Shown here piece by piece: positions 20,884 through 27,826 of a stretch of 30,273 nucleotides of DNA. This stretch comes from M3007 sp046155725 (GTDB lineage Bacteria; Bacteroidota; Bacteroidia; Chitinophagales; Saprospiraceae). How positions within the stretch are numbered: position 1 is the stretch's first letter; each line of letters starts with the position of its first letter. The notes below the pieces were generated by a model. The model was given only the letters and a program-made list of their open reading frames with translations. It was not told the origin of the DNA and did not search any database. The stretch is from contig JBJXFT010000402.1 in assembly GCA_046155725.1 (NCBI GenBank), forward strand, positions 1-30,273, written 5' to 3'. The position numbers were made by a program, and so were the translations under genes.

Positions 20884-22293
20884 TCAATGGTCGTGCTTTA
20901 CCTTTTCACCGTGCCCCGGCTTCGCGTTTGGCCCGATGTACTGATCGCCCGCCACTTTCAAAATCGCTTTCACCTCCGCAATGGCCACCACAGGGGCGAC
21001 ACGGCAGAAGATGAGGTAGCAGAAAAAGAATAGGCCGATGGTGCCTGTGAACAGGCTGATCTCGACCCAAGTGGGGCGGTAGTAGCTCCAAGAAGACGGC
21101 AAGAAATCGCGTGCCAGCGTGGTGGCGATGATCACAAAGCGCTCGAACCACATCCCCACGTTGATGACAATGGAGAGGAAGAACGTCCACCAGATGCTGC
21201 GGCGGATTTTGCGCGACCAGAACACCTGTGGCGCCACTACGTTGCAGAACATCATGCCAAAATACGCCCACCAGTAAATGCCGAACACGCGGTTGTAAAA
21301 GGCAAACTGCTCATAGATATAGCCCGAATACCACGCGATGAACAACTCCGTCAGATACGCCACGCCCACGATGGTGCCAGTCAGCACAATCACCTTGTTC
21401 ATGGATTCGACGTGGTTGATCGTGATGTACTGCTCCAATTTCAGCACTTTTCGCGTGAGTACCATCAGCGTTTGCACCATAGCGAAGCCAGAAAAGATAG
21501 CCCCCGCCACAAAGTAAGGCGGGAAGATGGTGGTGTGCCAACCGGGTATGACCGAGGTAGCAAAGTCGAACGACACGATGGTGTGCACAGAAAGCACGAG
21601 CGGCGTAGAGATACCTGCCAACACGAGCGAGAGTGCTTCCCAACGCTGCCAGTGCTTGGCGCTGCCAGTCCAGCCGAACGAGAAGATTTCGTACATCTTG
21701 CGGCGGAAGCCCTTGGCGCGGTCGCGCACCGTGGCAAGGTCAGGCACAAGGCCGGTGTACCAGAACAAGAGCGAAACCGAGAAGTAAGTCGAGATGGCGA
21801 ACACGTCCCAGAGCAGCGGCGAATTGAAGTTCGTCCAGATAGGGCCGCGCGTGTTGGGGAAAGGCATGATGAAAAACGCCAGCCAAACGCGCCCCATGTG
21901 AATGATCGGGAACTGCCCCGCACAAATCACCGCGAAGATGGTCATGGCCTCTGCGGCGCGGTTCACCCCGGTGCGCCAGCGCTGTCGGAACAGCAGCAAG
22001 ATGGCAGAGATGAGCGTGCCCGCGTGACCAATACCGATCCACCACACAAAGTTGGTGATGTCCCAAGCCCAGTTGATGGAGCGGTTGGCGCCCCATTCGC
22101 CGATGCCTTTCCACACCGTCCACGTGACGGCAAAGAGGTACAGGGCAAGAAATGCCGAGGCCAGCGAAAAGGCAATAATCCACTCCCGCGAAGGGGTCTT
22201 CTCGGTGGGGCTGCACAAATCCTCCGAGATGTTGTGGTAGGACTTGTTCCCTTCAATCAATATGTGCCGAACGGCCGCTACTGGTTGAGACAT
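20884..22293 (-). CDS. actC: Alternative complex III quinol-binding membrane subunit ActC (NrfD-like)
   Basis: A 469-residue polytopic protein of the NrfD/polysulfide reductase family with about ten helices. It oxidises menaquinol near the periplasmic face and passes electrons to the iron-sulfur clusters of ActB. Family-type features are WVWKGIGEWGAN-like first helices, WWIGIGHAGTLISAIL (about 84-99), FPIIHMGR with H132 and SPLLWDVFAISTY with D163; the His and Asp are the residues I expect at the quinol site. The C-terminus ends in a short hydrophilic tail (PNAKPGHGEKVKHDH). Length is normal for the family. It starts 87 bp after actB. Confidence 0.95.
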   Translation of the reverse strand: MSQPVAAVRHILIEGNKSYHNISEDLCSPTEKTPSREWIIAFSLASAFLALYLFAVTWTVWKGIGEWGANRSINWAWDITNFVWWIGIGHAGTLISAILLLFRQRWRTGVNRAAEAMTIFAVICAGQFPIIHMGRVWLAFFIMPFPNTRGPIWTNFNSPLLWDVFAISTYFSVSLLFWYTGLVPDLATVRDRAKGFRRKMYEIFSFGWTGSAKHWQRWEALSLVLAGISTPLVLSVHTIVSFDFATSVIPGWHTTIFPPYFVAGAIFSGFAMVQTLMVLTRKVLKLEQYITINHVESMNKVIVLTGTIVGVAYLTELFIAWYSGYIYEQFAFYNRVFGIYWWAYFGMMFCNVVAPQVFWSRKIRRSIWWTFFLSIVINVGMWFERFVIIATTLARDFLPSSWSYYRPTWVEISLFTGTIGLFFFCYLIFCRVAPVVAIAEVKAILKVAGDQYIGPNAKPGHGEKVKHDH

Positions 22294-22305
22294 GATTTTT
22301 TAATT

Positions 22306-22383
22306 ATGAACGATGAACGATGAACGATGAGTGACTGTAGTTGAATCCGGGTTCATCGTTTATCGTTCATCGTTTATCGTTCA
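22306..22383. repeat. GAACGAT tandem repeat facing ATCGTTC repeat in the actB/actC spacer
   Basis: ATGAACGATGAACGATGAAC and one further unit at 22306-22330 are opposed by two copies of a 14-base word (TTCATCGTTTATCG) at 22352-22383. The two sides are complementary and can form a hairpin of about 25 bp with a loop near 22331-22351. The right arm reaches the actB stop codon at 22381. Confidence 0.85.
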
Positions 22384-25300
22384 AGAAAAGAGTTCTTCGT
22401 TTGCGTTGTGAATCTTGGCCGAGTACTGCACCCCTGGGCGCACATTGATTTCTTCGAGCACTTTGTAGGCCAATGCGCCCGCCGATTTGTTGGCTTTGCT
22501 GACTTCGCTTTCGGGGTTGTTGAGGTTGCCGAATACGATAGCGCCCGTCGGGCAAGCCGTTTGGCAAGCCGTGCGCACGTCGTTGTCCTGAATGGCTCGG
22601 CTTTCCGCTTTGGCGGTCAGTTTTCCTTCCTGAATGCGCTGGACACAGAACGAGCATTTCTCGATGACACCGCGCGTGCGCACTGTCACGTCGGGGTTCA
22701 GCACCATGCGCAAGAGGTTGTCGGCGTAGTAAGGACGGTCTTCGCCTTCCACATGGAACACGCGCTCTTCGTTGGCGGGCCAAACGTCTGCAGTGGTATA
22801 GTCGAGCCAATTGAAACGGCGCACTTTGTAAGGGCAGTTGTTGGCGCAATAGCGCGTACCGATGCAACGGTTGTAGGCCATCTGGTTGATGCCTTCCATC
22901 GAGTGGTTGGTGGCGTTCACGGGGCAAACGTTCTCGCAAGGAGCATTGTCGCAGTGCTGGCACATCATCGGCTGATACACCACTTTCGGGTTTTCCAAGT
23001 CGCCGTAGAAGTAGCGGTCAATGCGCAGCCAGGTCATTTCGTGGTGGCGCGCCACTTCTTTCTTGCCCACCACCGGCACGTTGTTCTCGCTCACACAAGC
23101 CACTTGGCAAGCGCCACAGCCGATGCAGGAGTTGAGGTCAACGTACATTCCCCATTTCATGCCCGTGCCAAAATACTCGGTATGATCGGGATAGAGGGTT
23201 TGCGAGTTCAGGTGGGTGGACTCCTCGTGGAACGCTTCGAGTTTGTGTTCCAACTTTTGGAGGTCTTTGATATTCGTCTGGAAAATGATGGAGCGGTCGG
23301 TCAAAGAACCTTGGAAGCCTTTCCAGCCCAAGGATTTTTCGTCGGCATTGATCACCTTCCCTTCCTCTTTGCCCATGGCCGTCACCCCCATCGTGTTGTG
23401 GTGCTGCACACAGGCAAAATCCTTGTCGCGTGTGCCCGTGGGTTTCACCGTCACATCGGTGGCATAGTATTGCGTGAGGCCGTTTTCTTGTTTCAATGCC
23501 GCGTTTACATTCACACCATACGTCACGCCGCAACCGCCCGCCTCGCGTCCGCCACCGAGCGCAATCGCCACCGTGCCAGTCGGTTGGCCGAAATTGAGCA
23601 CGACCGCGCAGGTGAATTTTTGGCCGTTCACTTCCACTTCCACCTCATCGCCATCTTTCAAGCCTTTCCAGCCGTCAATGTTGTTCACGCCGTCCCATTC
23701 GACCGGGATGCTGAGGTAGTTGCCCCAAACCGTGCGCGTGACCGGGTCGGGCATTTCTTGCAGCCAGGGGTTGTGGGCGTATTGGCCGCCCCCGATGTTG
23801 ACGGTTTCGTAGAAGGAAATTTCAATCTCGGAAGCCCCGGGTTTTGAAACCCCGCTCACATCCACCGAAACCGTCGGGTCAAATACCACGGCCACTTCGG
23901 TGGGAGGGGTTTCATACACGCCGCCGTGGAGGCTCATTTCCCAGAAAGCATCTGGGGTAAGGTATTTTGACTGGCTCTGGAACATCTCTGTTTGCCAGTT
24001 TGCCTTTACAAATTCGTAGTAAGGTTGCTCTGCGTTGTTGTTCAATTTCGCGCTTTCGCCCCACACAAGGAAAGAATGCTCAGCTTGGCGAGTGGCAAAC
24101 AAAGGCGCGATGGTCGGCTGAATGAGGCTCAACATACCTGCGCGGGGCATCGCGTCGCCCCAAGATTCGAGGAAGTGGTGGGCGGGTGCGGCGTGGGTGC
24201 AGAGCAGCGTGGTTTCGTCCAGATTGGTGTTGAGCGAAATGCGCGTGCCGACTTTTGCAAAACCTGTTTTGAACGCTGCGGCGTTGGGCAAGTCCCAAGC
24301 GGGGTTTGCGCCCCAAACGATGACGGCAGAAACCTGCCCGTCGTTCATCTCCTTGATCAAATTGGGCATCTGGCGCTCGTCGCCTTTGCGGCCAAATGCC
24401 ATGCCGTTGAAATCAATGGTGGAGTTCAGGTTGCCGAGCAGTTCGTTGATTTTGTTGACGATGACCTGCTCTGCCACGTTGTTCGAGCCAGCAACCACGA
24501 TGGATTTGCCGCGAGCGGCTTGCAGTTCTTTCGCTACTTTCTTGATGGCTGCTGCCGCTTTGTCGTTCAATTTTGGGCCGCCGCCGTTGCCAGAGAGTTC
24601 GCCATACAATGCTGCGATAGCCGCACCTGTTTCGCTGGGCCGGATTTGGATGCGGCTGTCGGCGTTGGAGCCGGTGAGCGACATATAGCCTTCCACTTGG
24701 TAGTGGCGCGACATTTTCTTCGCCTTTTTACCAGCCACTTTGCGGCCTTTGGCATAATCACGGGCTTGCTGGATGGGGTTGCCCCAAGTGCCGAGAAAGT
24801 CTGCGCCGAAGGAGCAGATTATTGTTGCTTCATCAAACTTGTAGTGCGGGAATGCACGGTGGCCAAAGCATTTTGCATTCGCTTCCAACAGCGCTGCCGA
24901 AGAAATGGGGTCGTAAGAGACAACGCTCGTGCTGGGGTATTTTGCCACAAAATCAGCCAATGATTTTTCGGCACTTGGGCTGATGTTGGTATTGGCGACG
25001 ATGCGGATATTGCCGCCAGCGAGTTTGGCTTTCACTTCGCGGTCGAGCGCGGCCCATTCCATTTTCTCCACTTTGCCGTCAGCCACCTTGCCTGCGTGCT
25101 GAATGCGGCGGGTATCGTAGAGGCTCAGCACGGAGGCTTGGGCGCGGGCACTGGTGCCGCCGTTGGTGACGCTGCTCAGGGTGTTGCCCTCGATTTTGAT
25201 GGGGCGGCCTTCGCGGGTTTTTACCAGAATGGCGCAGTAGTCACCGCCGTTCACAAAGGAGGAGGCAAAGTAGTTGGCCACGCCCGGCACGATCTCGTCG

Positions 25301-25527
25301 GGCTTGGTGACGTAGGGGATGACTTTTTTGACCGGGATTTCGCAAGAGGCCGCAACGGTGGCTGCGCCGAGGCCGAAACCCATGAGCTTTAGGAAATCGC
25401 GGCGGCTGGCCTGCCATTTGCCGTCGGCTTGGTCTATGTTTTCCACCGAAAACTCGCGCTGCGATGACTGCACGAACGCTTCGTCGCGCGTCAAATCTTC
25501 AGTGCCTACCCAAATACCGTTGTTCAT
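22381..25527 (-). CDS. actB: Alternative complex III molybdopterin-like/iron-sulfur subunit ActB
   Basis: A 1048-residue protein fusing a molybdopterin-oxidoreductase-like domain (about 70-750) with a four-cluster ferredoxin domain (about 790-1030). Translocation is by a late Tat-type signal (SRRDFLKLMGFGLGAATVAA, residues 41-60, twin Arg 42-43), followed by C62, which may be lipidated. Cluster cysteines: 801, 804, 807, 811 (CIGCGACQVAC); 856, 859, 864, 868 (CQHCDNAPCENVC); 888, 894, 898; 958, 961; 988, 992. These fifteen fit three [4Fe-4S] and one [3Fe-4S] cluster, as known for this subunit. The molybdopterin-like part carries no cofactor in characterised ACIII. It takes electrons from ActC to the ActA hemes. 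It starts 139 bp after actA. Confidence 0.95.
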   Translation of the reverse strand: MNNGIWVGTEDLTRDEAFVQSSQREFSVENIDQADGKWQASRRDFLKLMGFGLGAATVAASCEIPVKKVIPYVTKPDEIVPGVANYFASSFVNGGDYCAILVKTREGRPIKIEGNTLSSVTNGGTSARAQASVLSLYDTRRIQHAGKVADGKVEKMEWAALDREVKAKLAGGNIRIVANTNISPSAEKSLADFVAKYPSTSVVSYDPISSAALLEANAKCFGHRAFPHYKFDEATIICSFGADFLGTWGNPIQQARDYAKGRKVAGKKAKKMSRHYQVEGYMSLTGSNADSRIQIRPSETGAAIAALYGELSGNGGGPKLNDKAAAAIKKVAKELQAARGKSIVVAGSNNVAEQVIVNKINELLGNLNSTIDFNGMAFGRKGDERQMPNLIKEMNDGQVSAVIVWGANPAWDLPNAAAFKTGFAKVGTRISLNTNLDETTLLCTHAAPAHHFLESWGDAMPRAGMLSLIQPTIAPLFATRQAEHSFLVWGESAKLNNNAEQPYYEFVKANWQTEMFQSQSKYLTPDAFWEMSLHGGVYETPPTEVAVVFDPTVSVDVSGVSKPGASEIEISFYETVNIGGGQYAHNPWLQEMPDPVTRTVWGNYLSIPVEWDGVNNIDGWKGLKDGDEVEVEVNGQKFTCAVVLNFGQPTGTVAIALGGGREAGGCGVTYGVNVNAALKQENGLTQYYATDVTVKPTGTRDKDFACVQHHNTMGVTAMGKEEGKVINADEKSLGWKGFQGSLTDRSIIFQTNIKDLQKLEHKLEAFHEESTHLNSQTLYPDHTEYFGTGMKWGMYVDLNSCIGCGACQVACVSENNVPVVGKKEVARHHEMTWLRIDRYFYGDLENPKVVYQPMMCQHCDNAPCENVCPVNATNHSMEGINQMAYNRCIGTRYCANNCPYKVRRFNWLDYTTADVWPANEERVFHVEGEDRPYYADNLLRMVLNPDVTVRTRGVIEKCSFCVQRIQEGKLTAKAESRAIQDNDVRTACQTACPTGAIVFGNLNNPESEVSKANKSAGALAYKVLEEINVRPGVQYSAKIHNANEELFS

Positions 25528-25531
25528 ATTT

Positions 25532-25641
25532 AATGTGATAATGTGCTAATTGGATAATTTGATAATTCGGGGAATTGGATAATTTGATAATTGGGGAATG
25601 CGATAATCTGATAATTGTCGGAATGGCCTCATTATCACATT
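25532..25641. repeat. AATTTGATAATT direct and inverted repeats in the actA/actB spacer
   Basis: A 20-bp word AATTGGATAATTTGATAATT occurs at 25548-25567 and 25573-25592 (period 25). AATGTGATAATG at 25532-25543 faces CATTATCACATT at 25630-25641, a perfect 12-bp inverted repeat; TCAAATTATCACATT follows up to the actA stop codon. Shared word family with 14953-15040. Confidence 0.85.
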
Positions 25642-25666
25642 GCCTCATTGTCAAATTATCACATTT

Positions 25667-27052
25667 TCAATAGTGGCATTTCTGGCATTCCAAGCCGCCG
25701 ACGTCTTCCACGGTCACTTTGTCGCGGGTGCCCGCTTTGAGTTCGTCGTGGTAGCGCTGGTATTGCTTGTAATAGTCGTTGTCTTTGAATTTCACTTCCG
25801 TTTCGCGGTGGCAACTGATACACCAGCCCATGCCGAGGGTAGCGTATTGGAACACCACGTCCATTTCTTCCACTTTGCCGTGGCATTTCTGGCAAGCGAT
25901 TTGGCCGATGCTGACGTGCTGAGAGTGGTTGAAGTAGGCGTGGTCGGGCAAGTTGTGGATGCGCGTCCACTCGATGGGACCTTGGATTTTGCCGTTCGAG
26001 TCGTCTTTGAGCGATTTCACGATTCCGTCCCATTGGTTGTCCACCACGCTCTGGCCGTTCTCGTCGAGGGCAGTGAGATTGTTGTCGGCCATGTATTCTT
26101 GGCCGATCCAATTTTTGTAGATGCCTTCGATTTGCGCTTCGCTCCAATTTTCGTAGCCATCGAGGTACTTGCCTGTGACGGGCTCGTATCCGATGGAGGC
26201 AAAGATTTTGGTGATTTCGCTCGTGCCCGTGATGGTGCCTTTCTTCACGGCAGTGTGGCAGTTCATGCAAGTGTTTGCGCCGGGAATGCCCGATTGTTTG
26301 GAGCGGCGGGCGGTGTCGTGGCAATATTGGCAGTCAATCTTGTTGATGCCTGCGTGGATTTTGTGACTGAAATTGATGGGCTGGTCGGGCTTGTAGTTTT
26401 GCTCGCGGCCCATTTTGGTGGCGTTGTCCACGGCCTTGTAGCCAAAAATCAGCACTGTAGCAAACAGCAGAAAAGCGACCGCGCCTTTGGTGGTGAGCAC
26501 CTGATAGAGTGTCTTCTCTACTGGGGGCAGGCCGTCTTTTGCACGAGATACGTTGCTGAGGTTGTTCACGATGCGCATCAGCGCGAAAGCGAGCAGGAGC
26601 AGCGCGGCAGCGAGGCCGATGAACATCCACGGGAGGCCTTCTTCTTCAGTAGGGCCTTTGTTGGGGTCGTCCCCGTTGGGCGGCGGCGGCGGCGGGGCAT
26701 TGATGAAAAGTACAACGCTCTCGATCTGCTCGTCGGTGAGGCCGGGGAAGTTGTTCATCAGCGTGGGCTTCCACTTTGCCCAGAGTTGGTTGGCGTAGGG
26801 GTGACCGGTGGCGATGAGCGCCTGCGAATTGCGGACCCAAGCATAGAGGTCTTTGCGCGGATAGGCTGCCCATCGGTCTTCAAAACCAGCCAAAGCCGGA
26901 CCGGTGAGGTCATCCTTCATGTTCTTGTTGTGGCAGGAGGCGCAGTTGGCCATGAAAATTTCTTTGCCGGCCTCTTTGGTAGGCCCTGCGCGGAGGGAGG
27001 CGGTGGCGGCAATGAAGAGCGTGAAAACCCAGCAAATGCGTTTCAACAACAT
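25667..27052 (-). CDS. actA: Alternative complex III multiheme cytochrome c subunit ActA
   Basis: A 461-residue cytochrome with six CxxCH sites: H41 (CASCH), H245 (CQYCH), H266 (CMNCH), H391 (CQKCH), H415 (CISCH) and H460 (CQKCH). The start MLLKRICWVFTLFIAATASL (ATG at 27050-27052) is chosen because it begins a signal peptide; 42 upstream codons are not signal-like. Layout: a class I monoheme domain (about 24-118), a Pro-rich linker (APPPPPPNGDD), helices at about 141-160 and 190-206, then the pentaheme domain typical of ActA. It takes electrons from ActB and passes them to ActE or directly to the oxidase. The extra N-terminal heme domain exceeds the five hemes I know for Rhodothermus ActA; it may be a separate exit cytochrome. 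First gene of the cluster, with a promoter at 27137-27166. Confidence 0.93.
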   Translation of the reverse strand: MLLKRICWVFTLFIAATASLRAGPTKEAGKEIFMANCASCHNKNMKDDLTGPALAGFEDRWAAYPRKDLYAWVRNSQALIATGHPYANQLWAKWKPTLMNNFPGLTDEQIESVVLFINAPPPPPPNGDDPNKGPTEEEGLPWMFIGLAAALLLLAFALMRIVNNLSNVSRAKDGLPPVEKTLYQVLTTKGAVAFLLFATVLIFGYKAVDNATKMGREQNYKPDQPINFSHKIHAGINKIDCQYCHDTARRSKQSGIPGANTCMNCHTAVKKGTITGTSEITKIFASIGYEPVTGKYLDGYENWSEAQIEGIYKNWIGQEYMADNNLTALDENGQSVVDNQWDGIVKSLKDDSNGKIQGPIEWTRIHNLPDHAYFNHSQHVSIGQIACQKCHGKVEEMDVVFQYATLGMGWCISCHRETEVKFKDNDYYKQYQRYHDELKAGTRDKVTVEDVGGLECQKCHY

Positions 27053-27136
27053 ATCGGAAGTAGTTGATTTTCTCTGAAAATTGGGCAAATGACCCGCTGT
27101 TTTTCGTTTTCCGGGGAGGAACAGATTTTGTTGCTG

Positions 27137-27166
27137 CAAAGGTAAAAACGGCCTTGTGCCCACAAA
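27137..27166 (-). promoter_or_regulatory. Bacteroidota promoter for the act/cox cluster
   Basis: Minus strand TTTG (27163-27166), an 18-base spacer, then TACCTTTG (27137-27144), close to the consensus TTTG-N19/21-TAnnTTTG. It would give an untranslated leader of roughly 80 bases before the actA ATG at 27052. The remainder of 27053-27346 shows no gene; a GCCCCG/CGGGGC inverted repeat with an A-rich loop lies at 27235-27255. Confidence 0.55.
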
Positions 27167-27346
27167 AGAATCTGCCAAAAACGCTTCCTATTTAGAGGTG
27201 CTTTAAATCACCGTTTTGTCAAAAGTCTGTGAACGCCCCGTTAAAAAAGCGGGGCAAAGGTAGAAAGGCAGGGTGCGTTTCCAAATGTGGGGCAGAAAAT
27301 TTTGCGGGAAAGAAGTGCCGCCCATTCCGCATTCCCCATTCCGCAC

Positions 27347-27709
27347 TCATTTCCCTTCCAGCCAATCCACATACTCCACCGAGCCGAGGCGGAACTTGAA
27401 CGGGACGCTGGATTTTATTCCCCAGTCGTGCTCGAGTTTGCAAAAGAACGGCAGTTGCTCTGCCGACCATCGGGGGAGGAAGACAAGTGGGCGGGGGGCG
27501 GGCGTGCAACTTCTCGATCCCGATTCTTTCGGGATCCAATTGTCGGGAAGTTGGGTTCTTGCCTTTCCCAAGGCCATTGGCGGCAAGTTTTTGGCAAAAA
27601 CCGCCGCCCTCAGTTGGGCCAAGTTTTTTCCTTCAGAAAACCCGCAAGCCTGCGCTGCGAGCGCGGCGGGGAGGGTGAGCAAAAGCAGCAGGAGCAATGT
27701 CTGTTTCAT
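27347..27709 (-). CDS. Small secreted protein of unknown function
   Basis: A 120-residue protein starting MKQTLLLLLLLTLPAALAAQ, a strong signal peptide with cleavage probably after ALA. The mature part of about 100 residues has three Cys (residues 22, 68, 90), RPLVFLPRWSAEQLPFFC and KFRLGSVEYVDWLEGK, and no motif I recognise. The ATG at 27707-27709 is preferred over the longer open frame because of the signal peptide. It is transcribed in the same direction as actA, with about 294 bp between them, so it is likely a separate unit. It is divergent from the plus-strand gene at 27827. The last residues VEYVDWLEG hint at a two-domain end of the type found in small periplasmic proteins; this is only an impression. 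Confidence 0.6.
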   Translation of the reverse strand: MKQTLLLLLLLTLPAALAAQACGFSEGKNLAQLRAAVFAKNLPPMALGKARTQLPDNWIPKESGSRSCTPAPRPLVFLPRWSAEQLPFFCKLEHDWGIKSSVPFKFRLGSVEYVDWLEGK

Positions 27710-27717
27710 AATCCGCA

Positions 27718-27725
27718 CAAAACTA
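27718..27725 (-). promoter_or_regulatory. Possible -7 box (TAGTTTTG) for the small secreted protein
   Basis: Minus strand TAGTTTTG matches TAnnTTTG, with TCTG (one mismatch to TTTG) 19 bases further upstream. It lies only nine bases before the ATG at 27709, which would make the mRNA almost leaderless, so the call is tentative. Confidence 0.3.
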
Positions 27726-27773
27726 CGCTTTGTTTTTGGCTGTCCAGAAACCTGACTTTTGGAAAAAAAAGGT

Positions 27774-27804
27774 TTTGGGGCTGACGGGTGCGATGGTATG
27801 TTTG
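27774..27804 (+). promoter_or_regulatory. Bacteroidota promoter of the plus-strand secreted-protein gene
   Basis: TTTG (27774-27777), an exact 19-base spacer, then TATGTTTG (27797-27804), a full match to the consensus. The ATG at 27827 lies 22 bases beyond, leaving a short leader. Confidence 0.7.
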
Positions 27805-27826
27805 CGCAAACAAAATCCAGTTCGTC

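Noticed and set aside
25640..27067. Plus-strand open frame of 475 codons opposite actA
   Set aside because: The minus strand encodes a well-supported six-heme ActA; the plus frame is a codon-bias shadow and has no start signals or recognisable motif.
27235..27255. GCCCCG/CGGGGC stem near the small secreted-protein gene as terminator
   Set aside because: The A/T run is in the loop and not after the stem on either strand, and the stem is only six bases; too weak to call.
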